Shown here: one piece after another, positions 37,939 to 50,986 of the stretch | Layout of the letters: the number at the start of each line of letters is the position of its first letter | Position numbering within the stretch: the first letter of the stretch is position 1 | Assembly: GCA_949318235.1 (NCBI GenBank) | Contig: OX439137.1 | Span: 7,933,872 to 7,997,871, forward strand | From: Ecdyonurus torrentis | Taxonomy: Eukaryota; Arthropoda; Insecta; Ephemeroptera; Heptageniidae | Length of the DNA stretch: 64,000 nt | Direction: 5' to 3' | Made by a program: the position numbers and the translations under genes | Notes under the pieces: model-generated | What the model saw: only the letters and a program-made list of their open reading frames with translations | What the model was told of the DNA's origin: nothing | Database searches by the model: none

Positions 37939-38057
<119 letters not shown>

Positions 38058-38128
38058 CAAAAATCAGTCAATGTATTTACTTGGGAATAATTTTGTTTAA
38101 CACTTTGTTATGAAAAATTCAAAAATAT

Positions 38129-38211
38129 TGGTTTATCGGTTTTCGCTGCTATGGTACTGATACTACCATTTATACTGTAGCGCCAGGGTAATACACGAAA
38201 ACCGATAAACC
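38129..38211. mobile_element. Short hairpin, 21-bp perfect arms
   Basis: ATATTGGTTTATCGGTTTTC and the complementary GAAAACCGATAAACCAATAT enclose a GC-richer 40-bp loop. Probably a very small foldback element. Confidence 0.75.
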
Positions 38212-38449
38212 AATATCAACCTTCGCTACCCTTTAAAAAAAACTCACAGCAATATTGCAATTCAAGAATACTTAAAAATATCTTTAACACAAACTTATAG
38301 AAAAAACGAACACACGTTATACGGATGAATTTAAGTAAAAGTTTATTATCTGATATTTTTAAGCTTTTATTGTGTGTATCTTCAAAGTATTGGTCTACAG
38401 AACAATAAATCAAATCAATTATTATTTGTATTGCATGGACAAAAATAAA

Positions 38450-38652
38450 TACATAATAATTATGCTGGCTCATTTTCAGCACAATTTGTTCTATACAACA
38501 TAATTAATGCTATACTTCATAATGAATAATAATATGTTACAAAGCATAAATATTATAACGCTCATCATAATTGTTTATGTTATTATAATTTAGCATCATT
38601 TATGCTATAATGATATGCAGCATAAATTATTTAATTCAATCTATCCGTGTGC
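38450..38652. mobile_element. AT-rich miniature element, family M9
   Basis: Begins with TAATAATTATGCTGGCTCAT, holds repeated words such as GCATAAAT and TTATGCTATAATG, and ends TATCCGTGT. Relatives occur at about 735-965, 2010-2290, 11430-11620, 19965-20075, 43240-43620 and 60885-61088. The last has inverted ends CACGGATAAAAATGACA and TTATTTCCGTGT. Confidence 0.65.
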
Positions 38653-39126
38653 CAATAAAAATTTCAGGCTTTTTTTTTTTAATTCTACAATGAATTTAGT
38701 AAGAATATCTAAAGGAAATATTGAAGTAATTAGTTTAAATTTATATTAGCAAACTTTTGCAATAAACCGGAGTTTGTGATTATAAATAATGGTGTTCATT
38801 TTTGTGTTCCGGAAAACGAAAAATTATGATCATTGTGTTATATTGAGAAGTATATTGAGTAGTACAAAATTTTGGGAGTAGAGCAAAAAGGTTTACAAAT
38901 AATAATAATTTCCCTCGTACAGAATATACAAATCATAATTATTTTACACCTACAGAATATTGATTAGAAAAAAAAAGGCTCTTGCATTGGATTAATATTT
39001 TATTACCCTTTTTTAGGGCAGTGGAAATATTAACAGGTTTACAGAAAATTGATTTCTTAACAATTCGACCGATTTATTGGAAACTTTCCTTATCAGACTT
39101 ATGGTGAAAATCACTTCTTAGATTTT

Positions 39127-39169
<43 letters not shown>

Positions 39170-39477
39170 TTTTAATTCAATTGATTTTTTTGAAGCACGA
39201 GATACCATTTTTATGATTTCCAAAATCATTAAAAACTTCAATAATTTTTAACGATTATTGCAGCGGTATTTAAATTTGTCTATTTTGGAAACCGATTCAT
39301 GTCCATCGGCAAGAAAATGTAATGGTTAGTCCATGATTTTACCACTCAAAAAAAAAAAAAAAAAAAGCTAAATTGAATAATGTGTAATTTATAATATTAT
39401 ATTTAAAAATATAACATAATTAAAAATTGAAGCTTTTCATTTCCATAAATGTATATTTAAATAAAAAATATATTTAC

Positions 39478-39588
39478 GATTTCTGAACAGGATCTAGTGC
39501 AAATCTGTAGAGTAGATTGAGTATAAAATATAACGATAGATATGTGAAGAGCTCTCTCCATATTAGCTTGTAGACACTGCCTTTCCAT
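39478..39588 (-). CDS. BEST: Bestrophin exon A (first visible; TM1 region)
   Basis: This 111-nt exon is entered in phase 1 after a TTACAG acceptor and left in phase 2 before GTAAAT. It reads WKGSVYKLIWRELFTYLSLY and continues FILNLLYRFALDPVQK, matching the bestrophin segment that follows the first exon (vertebrate form WRGSIYKLL...YRLALTEEQQ). The hydrophobic stretch is the first membrane helix. The preceding exon, which should carry the initiator Met and the N-terminal residues that take part in the calcium clasp, is not seen; only 21 bases separate this exon from the assembly gap at 39610-39809. Confidence 0.95.
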
Positions 39589-39609
39589 CTGTAACAAAAC
39601 AAAAACAAA

Positions 39610-39809
39610 NNNNNNNNNNNNNNNNNNNNNNNNNNNNNNNNNNNNNNNNNNNNNNNNNNNNNNNNNNNNNNNNNNNNNNNNNNNNNNNNNNNNNNNNNNN
39701 NNNNNNNNNNNNNNNNNNNNNNNNNNNNNNNNNNNNNNNNNNNNNNNNNNNNNNNNNNNNNNNNNNNNNNNNNNNNNNNNNNNNNNNNNNNNNNNNNNNN
39801 NNNNNNNNN
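39610..39809. other. Assembly gap, 200 N
   Basis: Exactly 200 unknown bases. It lies 21 bases upstream of the first visible bestrophin exon, so the missing first coding exon could be in the gap or further upstream. Confidence 0.99.
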
Positions 39810-40013
39810 AACAAACTATTAGTTAAAATTCTCAATTGTAAAAATACATTTGCTCATATACATGCCACTATATATCCTAAATTAATTAATTTTCCTTTAT
39901 TTTGGAACATATGGAATAGTAACGTTGCATATCAATGTTCTAGAACGAAAAGATTATTACAAAATGTTGAACTTTTTATTGAATTGCGCATTTTGAGTGT
40001 ACTTTTAGAATAA

Positions 40014-40209
40014 TCAGCCAGCCTACCTAGAAGTTTCCACGGTTTCTCTAGACTGTCATGGCAAATGCTGTGCTGTGTACTTAGGCCGTGGCTGGCCCGT
40101 GTGTGCTTTTACATTAATTGGAAAGTCCTTACCTGTCGATAAGACACTGTCTTGACTGGGACTGGGATAGGTGTAGCACAATAACCCAATATGGCAAAAG
40201 AAAAAAAAG
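40014..40209 (+). mobile_element. SINE, 5'-truncated copy
   Basis: Same family as the longer copy at 62353-62731. It shares TTTCCACGGTTTCTCTAG, GTGTACTTAGGCCGTGGC, AATTGGAAAGTCCTTACCTG and the 3' end AATATGGCAAAAG with an A tail. The tRNA-like head is missing. Confidence 0.9.
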
Positions 40210-40613
40210 TGATATATTTTTTTCTATTATGTTGAAACTACATTAATACTCTTTGTGAGTTACATTAAATTGTCAATTACTTATACTGGATGATATATAT
40301 TTTGGCTGGTTTAATGTATATAATATTTTTAACACAATAAAAATAGTATTGAAAATACTCAGAAAATCATACTTTGTTTCTATGCAAAAGTTTTCAAACT
40401 CAAATCAACAGTTGATTTTTTCTTGACATAAAACGAGTTTATTTTCAGATAATACAAAAAATAACAATATTCCCCTCCTCCAAATGGTTACACATAATTG
40501 TAATTGTTGTATGTAAAGTACATTACGTCATTAATGCATTATATTTTTAAATAATTTTACTTTATTTGGTATTAAATTCAAAGAAATTATAAAATTTTCA
40601 TTGTACTGGAAGC

Positions 40614-40660
<47 letters not shown>

Positions 40661-41179
40661 CATTTTATATGGACATATTTTTCATTTAGTGCTTTTTCAT
40701 TTAAGTAATATTCAAAAGCAGTTAAGGTAAATATAATGACCCTATGTAAAAGAAAATATCCTTATAAGACACTTTACAATATAAAGCCAGTGTATTAAGA
40801 TTTTCAATTATATTTTATAAAAGAATAAAAAAAGTTTTGAAATTTTATCTTGAAGGTATAAAAATATAATAATATTATATGTAAATAAGTAGAGTATACT
40901 ACGGTACTAAGAAAAAAATATTATATTTATATGATTAATACTTAAGGTATGAGTGATATCGAGATGATTTCTTAACATTGCGGTATAATTGTCATTATTA
41001 ACAATTTCAATTAAACTGTTAATTGAATTTAGACAACATTACATATGAGATGAAATATTACGATAATATAAAAATACATTAAATATTTTTTAACCTACGT
41101 ATAACATTTCGCCATATATATTTTTTAAGAGTGACGATCTATTTAAATAGTAGTTGTATGAATTTGTTACTTTATATGT

Positions 41180-41322
41180 GTATACGAGAAAAATAATAAT
41201 GACAAAAAAATTAGCTAATTTTCCAAATAAAATAACAAATAATCACGTTTGTCCTATGCTATTCATTACTCCAATATGGCGTTGAAGCGTAGTCAGTATG
41301 ATGTTATGCGTATACAACCTAT
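41180..41322 (+). mobile_element. Miniature element M3, 3' fragment
   Basis: Diverged copy of the last 140 bp of the M3 family (TTGTCCTATGCT, ATTACTCCAATATGGCGTTG, end GCGTATACAACCTA). Confidence 0.65.
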
Positions 41323-41792
41323 TTTTTATTTCTTTGCTGGAATTTTGTTTAAATTGTTGTTATTAATTTAATAAACTAAACTCATTATATGAATGTTACG
41401 ACATACACAACCGTTATAATGCATGCAGTGTCATATGCTATATATCTCTCGCTTATATACTTCAATACGTAGTATAGTAAGAGATGATGATGAGACGTTT
41501 TTAAAGAGAAAGCCTGACCTGACCTTGACATTAGGTTGTCATGAGCTCCGGCTACCTGTCTTCTGCTCTCCATTCCAACTCAGCAAAAAAAAAAAAAAAA
41601 AAAAAAAAGATATAGAAATTTTTTGATTAATGTCAGCAGTAATTGACGTCAATATATATTTTATTTTATTGTGTTTCAATCAAACAGAAAATTATTTTTG
41701 TTTTGACTTTTTTTTCGCCTTTAGCAATCATATTATATCAAATTAAAAATCCATTCTCGGTTATACTCTCTCCATATAAGAGTTTTTTATGC

Positions 41793-41827
<35 letters not shown>

Positions 41828-42419
41828 CATATTTAATTTCTACAATACTTTTTACAACCACTATATGTGATATAAAATTTTACTAAGGCTAAAAATAGGG
41901 TACTTTGGTAATTTAACTTTATCCATGTAGAGAAAATCTGATTTTAAGCATACTTATGATTTTAAAATCCAAATTGAAAATGTTGTGGGGCCACGATGAA
42001 AATTTATAAATAACAAAGGTCTGAAATTTTACTTCTGTAAAATTTGACGTTCATTTTTTTCTCTCTCTTTAATTATATGATAACTAATATCAACTATTGG
42101 TTTCTCTAAAATAAAAAATGAAATCAAAGGTTGTAATTATTGAAAGGGTTTGGCTTTCGTGTTACACCATGTTATATAAGCAGTAAACTGACATTGAAAA
42201 GGAATTTGGCTAGTTTTATTGGCTTTCATGTATAATACTAAAAATGAGATAGAACAAACACTTAGAAAAGTAAAAGAAAATAACGTTATTATTTTCTTAA
42301 AATTCTTTCAATGCTACAATATGTATTTTCCAATTTAATGACGGTGTAAAATCACAAAACTAACATATGAAATCACCCAATACACTTCTCAAAATATGAT
42401 TCAAGTTATGATGATAACA

Positions 42420-42468
42420 GAGGGATTGGTGTATAGCACGATAACACAATATGGCAAAAAAAAAATTT
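42420..42468 (+). mobile_element. SINE, 3' tail fragment
   Basis: Only the last 45 bp (GGGATTGGTG, TAGCACGATAACACAATATG) and an A tail of the same SINE family. Confidence 0.75.
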
Positions 42469-43669
42469 TAATAAAAAAAAATTCTTTAAAATGATTGTTA
42501 TTGTTACATTAAGAAGAAATATTGCACTTTATGCATTTCATTAGACATATTTATTATTACAAATATTTTGAAACCACAAACAAAAAACTTGGTATAAAAA
42601 AATATATATATAAAAAATAAAAATATTTACCACATATCAGCTGTTACACATTTATATTCTTGGCATTGTATTCTACTTAAAAACAATATTATTAAAGTTC
42701 AAATTTCTATATAATTTACATTAAAAATAAACCTAAATGAATATAACTTACAAATTATGCAAATGCATTTAATGCATATTTAAATTATATAGGGAATCCC
42801 TAAAAGTTTAAAAAAGAGAGATAATTTAGACTTAATATAAGGTAGAATTGAGTTAGTTTAGATTATATCTCTTATATTTATATCTTGAATTACGTCAGAT
42901 ATGAATAGAACGCGAGCTGAATACGCAAAACCACCAAGTGTCCCACAAATATTAACATGTGCGCAAAATCAGTGCATTGTACACAGAAAATAGAGGGAAC
43001 AGCAAACTTAATACGTTAAGAATAAAAACGTTAATGATATTTTTCTTATATATTACAAAACGTATAAATATGATATATTAATAACACTTTAAAATATGTA
43101 TAAAAAAATTATTATTATTCTAGGAATCTTACTAGTTAATCAAAAATTATATACATATGTTTTAAAATTCCTTATTTCAATACTGTTTAACCTTTAACAT
43201 TATTATCGCGGACGATAATCAATGCTCTAATAATTAATTATGGAAACCCGATTCAGCATCATTATATAATTTATGCTATATTACTGTACAATTCAAAACT
43301 TAATACGTACTTCAGAATTATTTATACAACTCCAAATGAGTAGCATTTATGCTATGTGATACAAGCATAGCATAAATTATGTAATTTCTTCTATCTACAT
43401 GTAAAAAATAAATTACGTAATTTATGCTGCATTAAAATATACCTGTTCCTATATTTTGTATAATAACATAAGTAATTAATGCCGAACATCTTAACTATTA
43501 TGTTCTGTAGTATAATCAATAATCACTATAGCATAAATTATGTTGTTATGTTCCTGCATTGAGCTAGCATAATTATTACGTATTAATATTTGTCCTTATA
43601 TTAATGTATACGGGTTGTTAGTTTTCCCCTTTAATTTTTAGCTGTATATATAAATGAGAATTATTATAT

Positions 43670-43932
43670 TTAAAGCCATAGACCATACATAAAACAACAT
43701 GTGTTTTATAATGAATAAACACGAAACAGGATCTTCAAAATTGATGACAATTTTTACCAGGATGTTAATTAATGTAGCCCTCACGAGAGAGCATGAAAAA
43801 ACTGTAAAGTATGCAATTTGCGTGAAAATTCATGTTTATGAAGTCAGAAACATACAAAAATTAGTATGAAAATGTTATGCGGGTTGCATAAATTGAAGTT
43901 TCTGATTACTACTACGGGGCTACAGTTTATAG
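43670..43932 (+). mobile_element. Miniature element M1, copy 5 (3' truncated)
   Basis: Begins TTAAAGCCATAGACCATACA and continues through CACGAGAGAGCATGAAAAAA to ACTACGGGGCTACAGTTT, where similarity stops. Confidence 0.82.
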
Positions 43933-44610
43933 TTATAAGGTATTTAGAGTAAACTTTTACATTGACGAGTCTTTACAAGATTTTAAAAAACCTTATTTCT
44001 TTAATAATAATTTATTTTATTATTATTTATTAAATTATTTAAAATATAGTTTATCCGTTTGAACTGACCATAAATAAAAACATTTTTCAAAATGTCTTAA
44101 CGAAGTTGCTTATACATGGATGATCCATTAAACATAAACCAGAGAAAGAAGTTGCAAGTAGGAACTATATACCGACAAAAGAATGTATGACAAAAAGTAT
44201 ATATAAATAATATTGCGATGTCCTTTTCTGGTATTTAATTACAAATTACTACACAAATTGTTAAATGCTGAATAAGGTAAATGTATTGCTGTATGTATGT
44301 ATAATGTTTGTATAATGCAACGAACTGTAGTTTTAAAATAATGTCAAGTAATATCAACATCACTTTTTTTTACGTAATATAAATTATATAAACTCATGTT
44401 ATATTTTAAAATAATTATGAGTTATCCAGTAGAAACAAATATGGTAGTAATAATTTAATTTTGTAATATTTTGTACTACTTTTACAAAACTATTATTAAA
44501 AAAAAAAAAAAAAAAAAAAAGGAGGTGTATGGGTTTAATTAGGCTAGTTATTATTTTGCGTAGTGAATTGTTTTACATTTTTACGCATCATGCTTTAATA
44601 TTATTTTTAA

Positions 44611-44945
44611 TTAAGGGAGTAGGGGACCGACGTCGGCCATTAGACTCAAACTTTTCTCGTCAAAAAAATCTGAACTTTTACACAATGATACTTCAGCTTG
44701 AGACAATTTCAAATATATAAAAATTGGGGGGGGGGGGGGGGTCACTGTGCAATTTAATTTTATATGATTTTTTGAAATTTTAAGCCTAAAGGCCCAATGT
44801 TAATTTCAATAACTTTTTTTCGGGACGGTCAAACATGAAAGTTTTATTACGGCTAGGTGTAACCCTACCGTATTAAATAACACCAAATTTAGACCCAAAA
44901 CACTTTTAGTTTTTGAGATATAAGGTCGGTACCCTACTCCCTTAA
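44611..44945. mobile_element. TTAA-flanked miniature element (piggyBac-like ends)
   Basis: 335 bp bounded by TTAAGGGAGTAGGGGACCGA and its near-complement TCGGTACCCTACTCCCTTAA, with TTAA at both edges. The interior has a 16-G run and no credible frame. TTAA duplication plus a G/C-rich terminal repeat is typical of piggyBac-type miniatures. Confidence 0.82.
44726..44741 (+). repeat. G16 homopolymer
   Basis: Sixteen G in a row, the only long G run in a sequence otherwise full of A/T runs. It lies inside the TTAA element. Confidence 0.9.
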
Positions 44946-45675
44946 ATTAAATTATTATGTATGGAGTATATGGATTAAAATGTAAATCGAAATTCTGAAG
45001 TCACAAATTGAAAATATCGAATTTCAAGGTATATAGAAAATAATAATAACTCATTTATAGGTAGTGATTTAATGTTTATCTTTTTGCTTTCATTTGCATT
45101 TAATGCTTAAATTATTCTGTTCATTATTGGTATACACTTCTACAACAAAATATTTTGGTGTTGAGGGTTTATTCACAAGCACTTGACCTTCTCAGGATGG
45201 TTTAGTATATTGATAAAATAGGGCGACTTTCCATTAAAGCTTACTATTTTTGAGTGGTGAAAATTAACACTGCAGTAAAACACATAAGCTAAAAAAGTTA
45301 GTCTCTTCCTTCTGTTCATTAAACTTGATTAAACTTGCAGAATTTCTTGTTACTTCCTATCAATTATTTCTCATTTTTCAATGATTACACATAACTAAAA
45401 AAAAAAAAAAAAAAAAAAAATTAAGCAGAAGTTTATCTGTTTTCATATTATATTTTTGATAACAAAGAATGAATGAAAATAATAAACATATGGTATATAA
45501 TATACTTTCCAATATATTATATTTCTCTGGCATCTATAGTTAAAAGTAATCAATCAATATATAAATCTCTATCATACTGTTGTCATATAAAGCATGTGGC
45601 ACCAATATTTTTTGGCTTATCTTTGACAATGTTGAAAATTAATATAATGTATTATATATTGACATATATATTGTT

Positions 45676-45714
<39 letters not shown>

Positions 45715-46163
45715 AGAGATTTTAAATAACAAAGAGGGCGTTAACCACTGTATAGAATTATATTTTACTATTGTAAAGCATACAGGCGTAACAATGCATA
45801 CCGTGTGTGGAATACGTGATATTGTTATTGTCAGTGGTCACTTACATTTTATAACGTCATCAGTACCACTCCAATAAGATAACAAAATTGTGAAAAATAA
45901 CAACAATAATATACTTTATGTTTTCAATTATTTTTGTTGTATATATTACTGCAACTTGTTCCAGCGCTGTTATATAGAAATTCATACATGTTGTTATTTA
46001 TAATGTATTTAAGTATTATGTTATGATAGCTGATAGCATAACTTTTATTAGTTTTAGAATAGCATATAATATTAATACTGGTGTAGAACATATACAATAA
46101 ATTGTACAATAAAGCATAACAAAAAAGTATTACATAAATACATAAGAAATTTTTTGCTGAAAA

Positions 46164-46697
46164 TAAGCGTACGCTGCAACCTCTAGTTAAACCTTATAAA
46201 CACGGAAAAAAATTACTACCTATGGCAGGTACACTCTGGCCAAAACAAGGTCGTTCCCGCCAAAAGCTGTATCCACGGTGCTAAACCAATCAGAGAGCGT
46301 GTTATAAATTTACCAGCCAATCACAGTTGACTTTACATACAGTAGTTAATTACACTGTATCCGCTAGATCTAGTATTGGGAGAAATGTACAAGAATCCTG
46401 TATTTTTCAATAGGTACACTTTAATTTGGAACAGTTAGTTATAATATAAACTACAATACCTCTTAATCTGAAGTAAGTCACTTTGTAGTATAAGAATTGC
46501 ACCTGCATTAGGTAGTATTGTAGTACATTAATACCTATGTTCTAGGTTATATGTCTACCTATTGCATTTATAGGATTTAATACCTGCCTCAAGTATTTTT
46601 TTCCATGCAGTTATCTTTTTAAAATTGTTGCAACAATCAAAATAACAACTTAACTACGGTTTAACTATAATTAGTTAGTTACGCGTGAGGGTAAGCA
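46164..46697. mobile_element. Foldback element split by a nested insertion
   Basis: The left part (46164-46197: TAAGCGTACGCTGCAACCTC, TAGTTAAACC) and right part (46611-46697: TTATCTTTTTAAAATTGTTG, ACTACGGTTTAACTATAATT) together match the uninterrupted element at 53171-53296. Between them lies an M4 element. TTAT occurs at both junctions (46194-46197, 46611-46614). Confidence 0.82.
46198..46610 (-). mobile_element. Miniature element M4, copy 2 (inserted into another element)
   Basis: About 413 bp with ends AACACGGAAAAAAATTACTA and AAGTATTTTTTTCCATGCAG. Internal similarity to 19124-19506 in opposite orientation (ACCTATGTTCTAGGTTATAT). Flanked by TTAT on both sides. Confidence 0.85.
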
Positions 46698-47182
46698 TAA
46701 TTATTACGTATTTATTTTGTTATAGTATAAGAATATTCTAACCACTATCAGGTCATTACTTACTAAATTCCCGATAGCTATTTTACACTGAAATATTTAT
46801 ATTGGAGCATATTTTGTGTCTTTTAAAACCATTGAGTTTTAACTGCGCATTTCAACGTAATGCTGTTCTGTTATATAAAATAAAATTATGTTGACATTAA
46901 AATATTTCACACTATGAACTTAAAAGTTGACACAACACTAAAATCATGACTCAGATGACCCACACGTGACCCAGAACAAGTCTCATTGCAAGTGCTAAAT
47001 GATCAGTGAGTCAGGTCCAGGCAGACGTCGTTACTTTTTTTTTACCCAATGTAAGATCTTTTGATCTAAAATAATATAAAAATGTACAAAGTATGTAGTT
47101 TTTTTAAGTGTTTTTTTGTCAGAAAATATAGCATTATTTTAATGTAATGATAAAAGAGAAATAATATTATAGAGCTAGATCT

Positions 47183-47419
47183 AGAGACAGAGACAGAGAC
47201 AGAGACAGAGACAGAGACAGAGACAGAGACAGAGACAGAGACAGAGACAGAGACAGAGACAGAGACAGAGACAGAGACAGAGACAGAGACAGAGACAGAG
47301 ACAGAGACAGAGACAGAGACAGAGACAGAGACAGAGACAGAGACAGAGACAGAGACAGAGACAGAGACAGAGACAGAGACAGAGACAGAGACAGAGACAG
47401 ACAGAGACAGAGACAGAGA
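47183..47419. repeat. (GACAGA)n hexanucleotide array
   Basis: About 39 units of a 6-bp motif. It produces artefactual Ser-Val and Ser-Leu minus-strand frames. Confidence 0.95.
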
Positions 47420-49297
47420 AACAGGGAGAAAGAGAAAGATAACATCTCCCAAACTACCAAAGTTAGGACTTCTATACACTTTATTTCTTGCTATTACTGC
47501 CAGTATTAAATATAAAAATTGGACCACAAGTAAATAAAAAATAGCCAGTATTTATTTAAGTAGCATGAAAGTAAAAGGAAAAGTACAAGAAACAAAAATA
47601 ATTAACTTTACATTAACATTACTTATACGCACGCGTTCTTAATATTTTTTTTATGTATATTAAACTAATTAAAACATGTTTAAATTTAACTCTTCATTTT
47701 TTTCTGAACTGACCCTTTTTACTGTAAATACCTGATTTTTTTTATTATTATTTTGATTTACGAAAGTTTAAAAAATAATAAAAAAAAACTTTCTATGAAT
47801 TTTGATATGTATACCGATGATGTTGGAGTTGGAATAATATTTATTTTATCTTTAAATTAATGTCACTTATATATATAGACAGATTTTATATTTTTAATGA
47901 TTATGTTATATGATAAATACCGATGTACTCCTTTTAATTTTTATATGTATATATGCTTGTGAAAGTTATATCAACAAGTATAATCATAAATATTAAACTA
48001 TTGGAAATTTTCTTTTTCAAATTTAAGATTGTCATAATAATTTAAATAATTGGATCTTGTATGGTGGTTGAATTGTATTGCACGCTAGCGCCATTCGTGA
48101 GCAGAACAGAGAGAATAGAACAAACGCAAGTTTTTTTCTTTTTATAAAAAAAAAGGATGTATTTCTATTAATTTTATCGGGTTTTATCTCACTCTCATTT
48201 TAACCTGCGAAAACCACAACTATTTTTGTTATTTTGGAAAATTAGTAACATTTTTCCCATACTGGTCAATGTTATACTATTAGTTAAACCCATGGTTAAA
48301 CCACCTTTTGGCAGGTTTATACGATGTAGTGTTTTTATTTTGTATTAAATTTACCCGCATTTACAAGTTTTTTTCGTTTCGTTTCGTTTTTCGTTTTTCG
48401 TTTTTTTTTTTTTTTTTTTTTTTTTTAGATGGTGTGCAATTAATATTATTAAAACTATATTGCACAAAAAATACATTTAAAATCATATAACAGAAATAAT
48501 ATGATAAGTTGAGGCTTTTAGTATAATGCTCAAAATTTAAAACAATTATACGTACATTAAAAAAAATAATAATAATAATGAAAGTTGTAACCACCAAACG
48601 TGTATTTTGATTTTATTCTACTATATAGTTATAACTTTTAGCAGATATAATTACTTATAATAAAACATTAATCTGTTAACTATATAATACACTCGCTAAG
48701 GTGAAAGATTGAAGCCCTCTATTACCGGAACCACATGATAGTACCGGAACCACATGATATTCGTACGCATCAGTCAACTGTAAGCAAGAGCTCATCGTCA
48801 CGTCATATAGCCAATATAAAATAAAATAAGTCAATTTTGAAAGTAAAATTACTTTTTCTTTCATTTAAACTGATTATATCAAAGTAACAATTAGAGGTGC
48901 TCTGGTTAAATATTAATTATTAACTGTAATTAAAATAGCTTCTAATAATTACTTCGTTTTTCCCATCAGACGCAGGTGACTAAGATTTTTTGTTAAATAT
49001 AATTACCCTGATTATTATATTAATTTAAACTCGTTCAATTATATTTTTATTTGCTTTTTGTATGCTTAAAATATTACAAATTTTATTATTATATGATTTA
49101 ACTAAAGTATTATTTCTTAAAAATTGATTACGGAAGCCAAACATTAAAAGTGAAAATTTTATCACTGCTATATAAAGACAGAGACAGAGAGAACACGATT
49201 CTTTATAGATAAAGATGTAAAATAACAAAATAATACCAATGACATAAATTTTAATTAAAACTGCATTCAAAACTTAAAAAACAAAAAAACAAAAAAC

Positions 49298-49613
49298 TTA
49301 AAGGCGTAGAACACCTTGAACAAAAAAGTTGGGTAATGTCCTAACAAACCTGAAAATCAACGTTGATTTGGCCGGAGTCATTGATTTCTAATTTATTTTC
49401 CATTAACAAAATGGTGCGAGTGATCATTGGCATCACAGCTCACTTGTTTGACGCGCACGTGGACAAGGTGAGCTGTGACGTCAGTGACCGCTCGTGCAAT
49501 TTTGTGAATGGAAAATAAATTAGAAATCAATGACTCCGGCCAAATCAACGTTGATTTTCAGGTTTGTTAGGATATAACCCAACTTTTTTGTTCAAGGTGT
49601 TCTACGCCTTTAA
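49298..49613. mobile_element. TTAA-flanked foldback element M2, copy 3
   Basis: 316-bp hairpin, TTAAAGGCGTAGAACACCTT to AAGGTGTTCTACGCCTTTAA: the terminal 20 bases are perfectly complementary and include TTAA. The arms continue with TTGATTTCTAATTTATTTTC, and the loop is GACGCGCACGTGGAC. The best-preserved copy of the family. Confidence 0.9.
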
Positions 49614-49941
49614 GACCTGTAGTATACGTTATGAAAAGTTATTATTGATTTGCGTACGTAAATTATATATATTCAATTTTATTACAATATGAAAAAATTG
49701 CACCGTGTTATCATCACTTAAAATAAACTACTAAATAATATTACTATTAATAATTTATGGACATTTAAATTTTACATAGATGATAAAGTATATATTATGT
49801 GGTTTTAATTTTATTTTCAAAAAGTAGTTTCTGTCCTTATTTAATATATACCCTTTTACGTTCTTCTTTTAAATTATACAATGAAAAAATGTTATGAAAA
49901 AATGTATAACAAAAATGTTTAAAATTAAATCAAAAGTAAAT

Positions 49942-49978
<37 letters not shown>

Positions 49979-50104
49979 CAGTATCAAGGTCAATTTTCTC
50001 TACTACATATAAGCAAGGCCTATCAAAATGTTTTTAGTTTTAAAAAAAAAATAAAAAAAAATTGTCTGACAGTGAAATTTGCTTCGCCGGTTGATTGTTA
50101 ACTA

Positions 50105-50139
<35 letters not shown>

Positions 50140-50345
50140 CATCATTCCACAAGTTAGTATAACATAACAAAGAAATTGAAGTCTCAAAAACCACAAATTG
50201 TGATCATTTTTGTGCGAGTCATCTTGTATAAGAATTAAATTAGCTTTTTTTATTTCTTATTTGTGTTTCTAGTGGATAGAAGAGAGGAAAAAACTCGGAA
50301 AATCCGGAATTGTGAAACTGTGTTGTTTGATGTGAGAATGAGATG

Positions 50346-50349
<4 letters not shown>

Positions 50350-50428
<79 letters not shown>
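50350..50428. repeat. (AG)n microsatellite
   Basis: About 39 AG units; a shorter array lies at 50107-50136. Confidence 0.95.
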
Positions 50429-50432
<4 letters not shown>

Positions 50433-50831
50433 GACAGCTTAATTTTCAGCTCGTGCAACGTTATATAAAAATGTAAACAAATAGATTGCAATAAAAGTAA
50501 TATAGTAATATTTTGCAACACTTCAATTACTCTTGTAAAATCTATACAATATATGAAGATCCTATTTTAGTTACATTAAAAATAAACTGTTTATTGCGTC
50601 GTTAGCATCAAACATGTTTATAGAGTAATAATATAATAATAAAAAAAATGCATATCAATATTTAAAGCTTAAATTTTGAGCTTCTTTAAAAAAGATGTCT
50701 TTAGAAATAAAACATTGTAATTGAAAATTAGTGGTGAAATTCAACTATAATTTCAAAATATATATATATACTGCAATTAATTAATTGATTTTTTTTAACG
50801 CTTTACGATTTTGCGTGTCATTCTTACGCAT

Positions 50832-50878
<47 letters not shown>

Positions 50879-50879
50879 A

Positions 50880-50986
50880 ACACTCCCTCCGAATAAATCT
50901 GACCGCAGCATTCAAGTCTCCAAATGTTAAATATATGAGGAAACTTCAACGCGACCGGTCAGATTTATTCGGGGGGAGTGTACATT
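50880..50986. mobile_element. Short hairpin element, 25-bp arms
   Basis: ACTCCCTCCGAATAAATCTG and the complementary CAGATTTATTCGGGGGGAGT close a loop of about 57 bp. GC-richer than its surroundings. No duplicated flank recognised. Confidence 0.75.

Noticed and set aside
46920..47040. GC-richer stretch with splice-like words as a 5' exon of the channel
   Set aside because: No frame resembles the N-terminus of the family and no matching donor phase was found.
47066..47527. 153-codon Ser/Val-rich minus-strand frame
   Set aside because: Almost entirely the translated GACAGA hexamer array with AT-rich ends.
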